Shown: positions 11,153-20,944 of the stretch, one piece after another | Position numbering within the stretch: the stretch's first letter is position 1 | How the letters are laid out: each line of letters begins with the position of its first letter | Assembly (NCBI GenBank): GCA_022495005.1 | Contig: JAGYXB010001569.1 | Coordinates: 1,550,001 to 1,614,000 of the forward strand | Length of the DNA stretch: 64,000 nt | Direction: 5' to 3' | Source of the DNA: Rhyacophila brunnea | Lineage: Eukaryota; Arthropoda; Insecta; Trichoptera; Rhyacophilidae | Position numbers and translations under genes: made by a program | Notes under the pieces: generated by a model | Database searches by the model: none | Told to the model about the DNA's origin: nothing | Seen by the model: the letters and a program-made list of their open reading frames with translations, nothing else

Positions 11153-12454
11153 CGAGGGTGGGTCAATAAGTCCTTAGAAAAGCCGACAGGTGGCGCGACT
11201 AGTACTGTAAGCGGTTTGTTTTCATGCAGCGGCACTACCGATTCAGTATGCTGCGAAGTTTCAATCAGATTGGTCGGGTTGTTGTGTGTTTCTCGTACAT
11301 TTAAAAAAAAAATTTGCTTGTGGAAAATGGAAAATGGAAAATGGAGAAAATTGAGTTTAGAGCTGTTATTAAACATTTTAATATAAAAGGGTTAACAGCA
11401 AAGGAAATAAAAAATGAGTTGGATTTAGTTCACGGCATATCTGCTCCTTCACTTGCAACTATTTATAACTGGCTAAATGAATTTAAACGTGGTCGTACAT
11501 CAACAAAGGATGAACCACGCTCAGGACGTCCTGTAGAGGTGACTACACCAGAAATGATCAATAAAATCCACGATATGGTGTTAAGTGACCGAAGATTAAA
11601 GTTGAGTGAGATAATTGAGGTTACAGGGATCTCAAAAGGTAGCGTCATTTCTATTTTACATGACAAATTGGGCATGAAAAAAATTTCTGCAAGATGGGTG
11701 CCGCGTTTGCTCACAGTCGACAATAAACGCAATAGGGTGGTGGCCTCTAAAGCCCTGTTGTCGCTCATGCAACGCAATCCGGATGAATTTTTTCGTCGCT
11801 TTGTGACTGTAGATGAAACATGGATACACCACTATACTCCCGAGACGAAAGAACAGTCAAAGCAGTGGATTGCGAAGGCAAACCATGTCCAAAGAAGGCG
11901 AAAACCGTAAAATCAGCTGGTAAGGTTATGGCTACTGTATTTTGGGATGCACGTGAAATTATTTTCGTTGACTATTTGGAAAAAGGAAAAACAATAACAG
12001 GGGATTATTATGCATCTTTATTGGACCAGCTAAAAAACGAAATTGAAGAAAAGCGGCCTCATTTAAACAGGAAAAAAATCCTCTTTCATCAGGACAATGC
12101 CCGTGTTCACACATGTTTACGATCAATGGCTAAAATTGAAGAATTGAAGTTCGAATTGGTCGACCACCCACCGTATTCGCCAGATTTAGCCCCCAGTGAC
12201 TTTTTCCTTTTCCCAAACTTAAAAAAATGGCTAAGTGGACAACGTTTTTTTTCAAATAAAGAAGTCATCGATCGGACAAATGCTTATTTTGAGGACCTTC
12301 CGAAAACTTATTTTTCTGACGGTTTAAAAAAAATTGAGAAACGTCTAACCAAGTGTATTGAGCTCCAAGGAGATTATGTTGAGAAATAAAAAAAAAATAC
12401 AAAAATAAAAACTGTTTTAATGCTTTTTTCTAAGGAATTATTGACCCACCCTCG
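11153..12454 (+). mobile_element. mariner element copy 2 (1302 bp)
   Basis: Same 25-bp terminal repeats as copy 1, flanked by TA at 11151-11152 and 12455-12456. Nearly identical to copy 1 at nucleotide level, so both moved recently. It lies upstream of the Atf-2 coding exons, possibly in a 5' intron. Confidence 0.97.
11341..12389 (+). pseudogene. mariner transposase, one frameshift
   Basis: It starts at ATG 11341 (MEKIEFRAVIKHF) and ends with TAA at 12387-12389 after GDYVEK, the full span of a mariner transposase of about 350 residues. Catalytic residues are all present: Asp in VDETWIHH, Asp in HQDN and Asp in APSDFF, the last two separated by 34 residues (D34D). The only break is at 11874/11875, where one base is missing so that the frame passes into HVQRRRKP and stops. 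The same break is in copy 1. Confidence 0.95.
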
Positions 12455-12479
12455 TATAATTTAATGGACATGACCTTCG

Positions 12480-12835
12480 ATTTTTCGAAAAGTGCTTTTA
12501 TTAGATATAAACAATGTATACAACTAAATACACATTCTATAAAAAGGAAGTAAGCCGCAGATGCCGAATTATTATCTAAATTCAGGTTTTAATTGAGATT
12601 AATTAAGTTTTAATTTAAGGAAAAAAGCATTTACCCTCAATTTTAATGAATTTTCTGTAATAACTTCTTTAATTATTATTAGATCAAAAATATATTACAC
12701 CAAATCATCATGCACCCAATATCAGTGCCTTTTTTTTTTAAATATTAAACTAAAATCATTCAAAAAAAGTTTTTTGCCTCTCCTGTAAAATTTGTTCTGT
12801 GAGGGTTACGCCCTTTTTCCTAAACACGGTCAATA
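12480..12835. repeat. Repeat related to 2583-2770
   Basis: It ends in GAGGGTTACGCCCTTTTTCC (about 12808-12827), the reverse of the motif at 2596-2614, and its AT-rich body shares short stretches with that region. Family unknown. Confidence 0.4.
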
Positions 12836-12959
12836 TGGTTTACAGGGATACATAAAATTATACGAAACATTCATTAGGTCCATATTGATGTTACGGATCA
12901 GAGTTATATGAATCATAGCCTACGCTTCCATCCAGGCTTGCAGTTTCGCTACAGTTTTG

Positions 12960-13261
12960 GGTAATTGTGCCGCAGAGGTGGACACGAGCTTTTCTAATTT
13001 TTTTTTTACGAAAACAGTTTATTCCATGTAGATAATTATAATAGAAACCTTTTTCTGTCAGTGCATTGGCTTTTCGATCTAATAATCGTTAATTGAAAAT
13101 TTGAAATCTTCATACATTTTGATACACCATTATCACAAACTATGATTATATGGGGTAATATTAGGTTGGGGTAGGTTAGATTAGGTTAGGTAATGTTAGG
13201 TTTGGTTTGGTCTAAAAAGAAAGTTGTAAGATCTCATGTCCACCTCTGCGACACATTTACC
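12960..13261. mobile_element. MITE-A copy 1 (302 bp)
   Basis: Terminal repeats GGTAATTGTGCCGCAGAGG and GGTAAATGTGTCGCAGAGG, with an exact 8-bp duplication CAGTTTTG at 12952-12959 and 13262-13269. The centre (about 13160-13212) holds a degenerate run of GGTTAGATTAGGTTAGG-like units. Related copies are at 3179 and 13803. hAT-like by duplication length; non-coding. Confidence 0.9.
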
Positions 13262-13399
13262 CAGTTTTGGACACCCGAAGTCTTCAAATGAAACTCAACA
13301 ATATTCCTTAATCTTGTACAAGGCCAACTAGGTCATTGTTTGGTTTCACCATGCTCAAATATTAGTTTTATAGTCATGCGGCTGACTGGCATAACTGAT

Positions 13400-13645
13400 T
13401 CAAATTTGAAGAATTCTCTGCTGCTCAGTAACATATTTAACACCAAACATTGAAAGACTAGCGAAATCCAAACAATCAAAAACTCTCAGTGCTCCATCCC
13501 AATCAGAGTTCTCCCTCTCTCTCATCACATCCAATAACTGTGGTCCAGAGTTATCTTCACCAAACGAGACTCTCCGGCAGCTGTAGCACCATCAGCGGGG
13601 TCCACGACAGCGATTACCCTCTCGTCCAAGAGATCATTTCTGACT
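13400..13645 (-). pseudogene. Degenerate coding-like segment of unknown origin
   Basis: On the minus strand two adjoining frames look coding: one reads LLDERVIAVVDPADGATAAG and on to LDHSYWM (about 13645-13527), the other picks up with LLDVMRERENSDWDGALRVF and ends ...QQRILQI-stop (about 13575-13400). A single frameshift around 13530-13570 would join them. Codon choice and composition differ from the AT-rich surroundings. I do not recognise the family. It may be a piece of a host gene, a retro-copy or a transposon ORF. Confidence 0.35.
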
Positions 13646-13898
13646 ACTTATTGTAGATTGATGCTCCAATAAAGTGTGGTTTTTGAACTGGCATGAATTA
13701 ATTAATTTAATTGCGTGATTGAGTTATCTTGATAGAGAAATCATTATCTTCGAAATTATGGTACATGCAGGACTATTTGTAAACTAACCTAATGCGATTT
13801 TGGGTAATTGTGCCGCAGAGGTGGACATGAACTTTTATAATTTTTTTTTTACGAAAACAGTTTATTCCATGTAGACAATTATAATAAATACCATTTTC

Positions 13899-14122
13899 GG
13901 TACAGTTCGATTATGAGGAATACAGCGGCAAACACATTTTGAAAATAGCCGATATACTGGATTATTTGTTAGGTTAACATAACCAAACCTAGCCTAACCT
14001 AACCTAACCTAACCTAACCTAACCCAACCCAACCCAACCTAACCTAAACTAACAAATAATCTAGTATATCGGGTATTTTCAAAATGTGTTTTCTGCTGTA
14101 TTTCTCATAACCAAACTGTACC
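13899..14122. mobile_element. Palindromic element B with telomere-type core
   Basis: Arms of about 75 bp (starting GGTACAGTTCGATTATGAGG at the left and the near-complement at the right) flank a run of CCTAA units. It is nested in MITE-A copy 2. A fragment of one arm recurs at 32190-32228. No target duplication is obvious. Confidence 0.8.
13993..14050. repeat. Interstitial CCTAA/TTAGG array
   Basis: About eleven units: six CCTAA in a row, then three CCCAA variants, then CCTAA again. TTAGG is the ancestral insect telomere repeat. The array forms the loop of palindrome B. Confidence 0.9.
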
Positions 14123-14339
14123 CCTTGTACTGTCGGCGCATCTGCTTTTCGATCTAATAATCGTTGATTGAAAATTTGAAATTTTCATACATTTTGATGC
14201 ACCATTATCACAAACTAAGATTATATGAGGTAATATTAGGTTGGGGTAGGTTAGATTAGGTTTGGTTTGGTCTAAAAAGAAAGTTGTAAAATCTCATGTC
14301 CACCTCTGCGGCACATTTACCCGATATTATAGTGTTATA

Positions 14340-15185
14340 TTACTAAAAGTTGCTTTCTCTTCACTTGTGACTCAATATAGATTTAGACCTTGGTAATTGA
14401 AGTAATAAATTCTAGTTGTGATTAACAACACCCCGAAGTCGTATAGTATAGAATTTTTAAAGATAATAGTAATGAAAAGTATTTTCTAACTTATTAATAG
14501 CTCACCTCAATTCTCCGCAATGTTTTATTTTGAAAACATACCTCTCTCGTGTCGAATGTTTACCTTATATGAATAAACCTTTTCGTCCTTCCTGCATACG
14601 AAATACCATCTGATAAGCCAATATATCTTGCGGTAAGTGTTGTGCATTTAGTTTCTGCAGATGTTATAATGATATTTTATTCAATATTTAGTTATCTTTA
14701 TAAATTTTTTCGTAACACAGGAGACTGTCAAAATTTATTGAAATATTTGAAATGTCAAATTTACTTGTGTTCTTTATAATAGTTGTATGGTGGTTGTGCC
14801 ACTATAAAAACGGGCAGACAAGTATTTTAAATAATGTGGTAATACTTGATCATATAAAAATTATCTTATTTTCTTCGAGACTATCATTATTGATATCATT
14901 TAGGAATTTTACATCAATAATAAATTAGTGTCCGCGTATCGTGAGTCTTCAGAGAATAGATTTAGTAGGTAGATTGAGTAAATGGCTAATCTCCATTTTC
15001 TTGGAGTAAGTTAAGAAACTTTTTTGTGAGGCAGTCATGACACAGGATTGTAGAGCCAATGAAAAAAAACAGTAATATAGCATTAATTAATTAATAACAA
15101 AACAACATACGTACATCTTAAATAATTATCATTATTTTGTTTGTAAATAATTTATTGTTATTTTCATTATCGCTAACAGTGTTGT
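14340..15185. other. Intergenic or 5' intron sequence, no gene seen
   Basis: AT-rich. One strong minus-strand donor-like site, GAGAGAGGTATGTTT near 14536-14548, could end a non-coding Atf-2 exon, but there is no independent support. Confidence 0.25.
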
Positions 15186-15189
15186 GTAC

Positions 15190-15412
15190 TCACATGACAT
15201 TTATCAGGAGCAAAACATTTGGTGGATTTTGGCTTCTTACAACAACTCTCTCCATCTGTAGGTACCTCTCCTAACCCCAAAAATTCAGCAGTCATTGGTA
15301 TCTCCATCTAGCCAGTGAATTTTTCCTCTTCTGCGCCCTATTAGATTGCTCTCAGTGCTAATTCATTGTCATTCATAGGGTTGTACCTACATCACATTGC
15401 CAGGACAGTGTC
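15190..15412 (-). pseudogene. LINE 3' remnant
   Basis: Minus-strand reading GRRRGKIHWLDGDT, a stop, then RGTYRWRELL and KIHQMF matches the pattern RRRGxxRWLDGV...W..LL..AK.H found at the C terminus of insect LINE polyproteins. Stops interrupt it. No catalytic domain remains. Confidence 0.55.
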
Positions 15413-15419
15413 CCAATTT

Positions 15420-17425
15420 TACTTTAATGATTAAACTGCACTCCGAACTCAGCTTTGTATGTTTTCCTCCAATTGTTTACATCACAAATTTGCCAAAAGA
15501 TATAGCAGCGAAGTTTTCTTTAAAAAATATTTCGATTAGGTTTGAAATATTTTCGCCGAGTTGATGGAGCCGCTAATACAGATAAAAATCGTACAGAGCC
15601 TACCATCAGTTTGGACTTAACTACATCTTATGGATATAAAACCTCATTTTCTGTCATGGTCAGTATCCGCCTTATCCGTTTAATTCAAACAAAAATACAC
15701 TATCAGAATTTTTCCCCGAAACAAGCATGGCATTCATAAACTACAAAAGAAGTTGTTTATTGTAATGAACGCTGGTTGGTACCTACTGACTTCAGAAACC
15801 TTGGATTTTTCACATGCAATTTCAGCCATATGCGTGTATACTTTTTCAATATTGTCGGTGAAAACACCAATTAGGTCGGTACTTAGACACTTAACTAGTG
15901 TCATAAACGTAATCCAATTTTGGCGGTATCTTGTCCGGTTGGATTTTATTGCTTAAGGTCGAAACGTTTTAAACGATCGACACATGAAGTTTTAAGAAAA
16001 ATTTTGACCATATTTTAGCTCGGTATAACAGATAAGTAGCTTGTTATAAAAGTGAATAAATGTATGGAAAAAATCATAAACTAAAATGTGAACGAATGTT
16101 TCCTCGTTACATCCGAGATCTCGCTATATCCGTGATCGTAATAACCGAGCTCGACTGAAATACAGTTGAAATGGTAAATTATCAAAAAAATGTCTCAAAT
16201 TGCAAGCTTCGTATTTTTCCGCTAGGTGCCTCTGGTAGATAAAGACATCTCTTTTATTCAGCAATAGGAAGATGGCGGATAGGGAATAAAACTTCAATTT
16301 CATATGGGCGAATGTATTATTTCGATAAACATTCTATAATACAAATAATATTGTTAATAATATTACAATATATTATTATAATAGAAAAAAATGCGCTCAC
16401 ATAGCAATAATAATTACAACAATTTTGTGCTAAGCCTTTCAATTGTTTCATTATTGTTTGCTATGTAGATTTAAATACCATATTATAATTATTATTAAAA
16501 ATTAATAAATATATACAATTTTTTTGTTTTGGTTTTTAATTATTAAGGCCATTATGAATAATGGTGTGTTTTGTTACTGACTCCCTCCCCGCGAGACTCG
16601 TGTAAATCTATCTTAACCGACGAAAGAAAAACTGCCTTATTTTATAGAGAACAACCGACATTTTTATTTATTTTAAGCTAGAATCTCTACTGGTAGAATT
16701 TGTGTGATTACCAAGTAAATAATTCTAGGGCGTTTCTCGTCATTTTTAAAAATCCTTACAAGCCTTATAAAGTATTACGAATTTATGCTTACGTGATCGT
16801 TGTCAAAACGAAGAGTTCAGAATAAAATCTAATTAATACACAGTTCAATTTTGAATGAATATTTTTTTTTATTGATTAAAAACATGCGTAGCTAATTTGG
16901 CATAATTGTCTATTCAATTTTAAACTATCCTAAACACCAAACCATAAAATGTGCAGGAAAGCGAAATTTAGAAATTATATTCGATTTTAGTTCTGTGATA
17001 TCGAAATATTAAAAAAAACATTTTTTGTGTTTCAAATTACAATTAATTTATGAACAATTCAATACATTGACAAATAATGTCACTTAGGATACTTAAGAAG
17101 TGGCAAGAAAATAATAATTCTTTCTTAAATTCAATATAATCCTATGCATTTAGGTTTATACAGAAATGTTGGAAATTTTATAGAGAATCGATTGATGTAA
17201 AAAAACATATTTCAAAAATTGGCATTTAGGATATTTTAGAATTGAATATTTGATTGACAATATATCACACATACAATTATTTATGAGTGAAAAGGGATTC
17301 ATCTTTGTGTGTATATAATAATATATTAGTATTGTAACTGAAGTAACCAGAAGTTACATGTATTTGAGGATAGAATTGTATATTCGTATCTGCGATGATT
17401 GCATCTGGTAACATTGCTATAATCA
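15420..17425. other. AT-rich intergenic sequence, no gene seen
   Basis: Two open stretches of 65-67 codons near 15542-15956 have no recognisable domain and intergenic-like composition. No paired repeat was recognised. Confidence 0.35.
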
Positions 17426-17429
17426 TGAG

Positions 17430-17890
17430 CTTTATACGATCTTTGTCGATCCTGATGTCGTCAGGTTTATCAAAATTATAACGCATACGATGTTATAACA
17501 TAATTTGTTTTGATACAACTAGGTGCTGTGTTCCACTTACTAACATGTCAGTATATAGAAACCTGGTAAATGACTAAAAATATTGAAATAATGCTTTGTT
17601 CATTATATCACTGTGGTCTCATCTTCGGACCGTCACAGTCAGAAACGGAAAAATAAAAACAGGCTGTACGTTTTGTACAAGATCATTGTATGGAGGAGTC
17701 ACACATGGAAGCTGGCAAAAAAACCTCATATAAAATGGAGATAGTGTCAATTTGAATTTAAAAACCTTGAGCGTCCAAAACTGTAGGGAAGCAACTTTAG
17801 ACAGACCTGGACGCTGACGAGGCGAATGCTGGAAGAGGCCAAGACCTGTGTAGGGTTGTAATGAAGGACGAAGAAGAATATAATGAATTT
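17430..17890 (+). pseudogene. LINE fragment (C-terminal coding traces)
   Basis: Traces such as IFVDPDVVRFIKII (about 17430-17475) and RQTWTLTRRMLEEAKT (about 17795-17845) correspond to the DPDVVRFIK and TWRRxLExEAK motifs of insect LINE C termini, followed by a GAAGAAGAA tail. They are in different frames with stops between. Confidence 0.55.
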
Positions 17891-18189
17891 GATATACTAT
17901 ATTGGGTTATAATAATTATTATTGCGCTGTAACCTTAAATCCTTTGGATTCTAACTGGTATTTTCAATATTATACAGTATTCATTCTCAAGTCTCAAGTT
18001 TAATACATTAAAAACGTCGTGTCAGGAACACCAAAGAGCACCCGAGATAGCCTTACCCTTATCATTCAATATCATAACATGGAATCGGAAGAAGTTTGGC
18101 ACAACTTTTCTATTATGAATTTCTTATCCGTATATACCAAATACTTTCACGTAGTTTATTTTTATTTCAATATTTTTTGTTGTTGATTA

Positions 18190-19215
18190 AATTTTGTGGA
18201 GCTACAAAGGTAAAATACGCCGATGACACTGTCATGTTCGACAATTTAATCGTGGGTATTCAAAAAACGATCGACAAGCTGAATGACAACTCGTCTTGAA
18301 TTGATTTGAATTTCAACGTTTTGTACAATAGCACCTGTACAGAATTCCCTCTGATTAGCGACGTACAAAACATCGAGAGCATTGAAAACTTGAAATACCT
18401 CGGGGTACACATCGCGGGAGATGGCAATTTGCAATGAGAGCTCGCTATCCAAATAGGAATGGCCGGACCAATATTCAACTCTGTGCGGAATGTCTGGGAC
18501 TCACAAATGTACTTGGTCAAAACCAAATGCTGCCTATTCGATGCATGCATTCTGATGGTGCATACGAACCTGCACCTTACATAGACTCAGAGCAACAGTA
18601 TACTGAGCATCAAAAACAATTACTTAGTAATCAGGAATTTTATGTTACATTTAGGGGTCGTCCATATATGATGTCACACTCCAAGAGGGATGTCGCAAAA
18701 CCATTAACTCATTATTTTTAGGATAAAATATTCCCTGAAAACAAAATACTGTAATCGATCATTTTGATTTTGACGATTTCGTCATTAAGTGACGATAAGA
18801 AAGGGGTTATAAAAATACTGACTCTTGTGACATCATTTAAGTCATTTGTGATGTTTTGATTTTGTCGATCTTACACAACACTCTTGTTGATATAATGTAC
18901 AAATCTGAGATCTGGAAAAAGCTCTTAGCTCCCATTTTCGAGGATGGCATCTAGCGATGTCGCCGCAATCAAGAGCTCTTTAAACTCTTTGATGTGCCTG
19001 ATATTGTCAGATTTATCAAAACCTGTGATGTGCCATGCGATGATCCAACACCGAAGATGCACCTCACGTTTACTAGATCAGAGATAAAACAGTCTGCAGA
19101 AAGATCACGACTTTGGTGACGGACTTATAGATAATATACAGTAAGACTGGGGGCAATCAACTAGAATACCGACCATAATGGAGGGGTCTACCTGGGCTGT
19201 ACCGCCACAAAAGAA
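18190..19215 (+). pseudogene. Non-LTR retrotransposon reverse transcriptase, 3' portion, decayed
   Basis: KVKYADDTVMFDNL at about 18210-18250 is the reverse-transcriptase catalytic motif with its YADD box. The same frame runs on through two in-frame stops (about 18297 and 18435) to NLKYLGVHIAGDGN and then FNSVRNVWDSQMYLVKTKCC, the thumb region of a LINE reverse transcriptase. Further on, RRNQELFKLFDVPDIVRFIK near 18977-19035 is the usual C-terminal extension, and the element closes with AAAGAAGAAGAA near 19209-19220. The 5' half (endonuclease, early RT) is missing, as is normal for LINE copies. Confidence 0.8.
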
Positions 19216-19354
19216 GAAGAATATTTAGTAGATAACAATGTATACGAGTATTAGAGTGACAGTATTTAGTTAACCAAACTACATACGAGGTGTCTATTTT
19301 TAAATACTGATTTATTCTCACTTTAATACTTGTGGTAAATGACATTTTAGTGAT

Positions 19355-19533
19355 TTAATACGTGGGGTTACTGCTAAAATTTGATAAGTTGATAATTTAG
19401 GTATTTGGAGTTAACAACGGATTATGTGTCTTTATAATATAAAAATGTATGCTAGAAAAAATAAGTTAGCATTATGCCTAATTTACTCCATAACATGACT
19501 TACCAACTTTTGGCAGTAACGCCACGATTTATT
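19355..19533. mobile_element. Small inverted-repeat element
   Basis: Arms ACGTGGGGTTACTGCTAAAA (from about 19360) and its near-complement TTTTGGCAGTAACGCCACG (19508-19526) enclose about 130 bp. Probable MITE; target duplication not seen. Confidence 0.6.
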
Positions 19534-19597
19534 GTGGATAGTTTTTGGGCATTAACTTTCATTTTTCCATGTATTGTATTTTAAAATTAGACCGAAA

Positions 19598-19873
19598 GGC
19601 TTATTTCGTCTCTGTTCTGGCAGAACACACTAACTGGAGAATACTAGTTTTGAGTAATTTGACTTTGAAGTTGTTAAAATGTTTGAAATAATCGTCTATC
19701 ATGTCAGTTTATTAAGTAATCGTAAAAAGGGTGACTTTAAAATAAAGACTGTTTATTTATTAAGAAGGTTTCCAGACGGTAAAGTTTGAAATAAGGAACA
19801 TTTTGGTACTAACTCAATATGTCATTTTTTCGAATTAGTGTTTTCTGCCAGAACAGTGACGATTTTATAAGCC
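19598..19873. mobile_element. Small inverted-repeat element
   Basis: Arms CTGTTCTGGCAGAACAC (about 19612) and GTGTTTTCTGCCAGAACAG (about 19839-19857), with further pairing outward to GGCTTAT/ATAAGCC. About 275 bp. Probable MITE. Confidence 0.65.
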
Positions 19874-19879
19874 AAATAA

Positions 19880-20690
19880 TTATTGTTATGAATACAAGCA
19901 AAAATGTATCAGCATTTTTTCATTAAGTTGTATTTATTTTTAGTATGTAAGCTTTGGGGCTTTTATTGAAGTTCATTACATGAAGAATATGTAAGTATTT
20001 TTTGTTAGATTTTAACCATAAGTGGACTTGTCAGTTTTTGTTAAATTTATAATCATAATAAAGCCTAATTTGGTAATATTATTAAAACTATTCTGAACTC
20101 TTCAAATTTTCTTTAATCGTTTTGATATTATTCTATTTAGGTTTCGGCTTCCGGTAGTTTCTTCACTTAGTTACCTCAAAGCGAAGTGATTTGTCAGAAA
20201 ATTGTGAATAATGGACAGTTCTTTTAATACTTTCACTGAAATAAAATGACACCTTTGTTGTCATCCGAAATGGCTGACCACTAAAAGTTATCTCGATATA
20301 AATTTACAATCGACAACTCATAATCAATTTAAATACAGGGACATAATTTCAGATTATCATGAGTGTACTATATTATTTAAAAAATTATTACCATTTCCTG
20401 GAGATGGAAACCTAAGCAGTATTAATTGTTTATCAAAAGCCCTTACATAATAAATTATGGTTTTTTTTTTTTTTGAAGAAGTGAAAGCCTTGCATTATCC
20501 AATGAATATTCAAAGTTTCCTAATTGTCTTAACTGCTTTTGGATAAGAAAGAGCATTGTTATTATATATACTTAGGACAAAGAGATAATTTTGTATCCCT
20601 ACAAAGGTGCATCATTATTGGACAAACCATAGGACTGAATAAATGCAAAAACAACAAAACTCGAACCTTAAATATTACTCTCTAATAACA
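19880..20690. other. AT-rich intergenic sequence, nothing recognised
   Basis: Contains a T15 run near 20461. No gene or repeat partner seen. Confidence 0.35.
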
Positions 20691-20695
20691 AGGCG

Positions 20696-20943
20696 GGCCC
20701 ACGATGGCCGAACAGCTTATTTATAATGTCGTGGGTCCCAGGTTCGAACCACGGGTCTGGCAAATAGACATTTTGTTTTACAATTTGTGTTTGGAGTCCA
20801 GAGTATGGACCAAATAGGTTGAGCAAGTGGTTAACATCCATTTGTCGTAAAAACAAAAATCTGTTGACACAAACCTCTGCTCTGTGGAGGGCCATATTAT
20901 GATCCTATTAGGATCGGACATGGTCAAAAGAAGAAGAAGAATA
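20696..20943 (+). repeat. SINE-1, full-length copy
   Basis: The head is tRNA-like: A box TGGCCGAACAGC and B box GGTTCGAACC, resembling the Ser/Leu class. A conserved body follows (TATGGACCAAATAGGTTGAG, CTCTGTGGAGG, ATCCTATTAGGATCGGACATG) and ends in AAGAAGAAGAAGA. Other copies: 32103, 37903, 40200, 50178, 52228 and 55858, all in this orientation. Confidence 0.9.
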
Positions 20944-20944
20944 A

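Larger units (their letters stand above)
13803..14322. mobile_element. MITE-A copy 2, carrying an inserted palindrome
   Basis: The same ends as copy 1 (GGTAATTGTGCCGCAGAGG and its partner ending at 14322). Flanks CGATTTTG and CGATATTA agree at 6 of 8 positions, a worn target duplication. Compared with copy 1 it contains an extra 224 bp at 13899-14122. Confidence 0.85.

Noticed and set aside
14536..14548. Strong minus-strand donor-like site as end of a non-coding Atf-2 exon
   Set aside because: Donor-like matches of this quality are expected by chance at this distance; no promoter or acceptor evidence.
17277..17486. 69-codon minus-strand open stretch
   Set aside because: It is antisense to the LINE trace DPDVVRFIK at 17430-17475.
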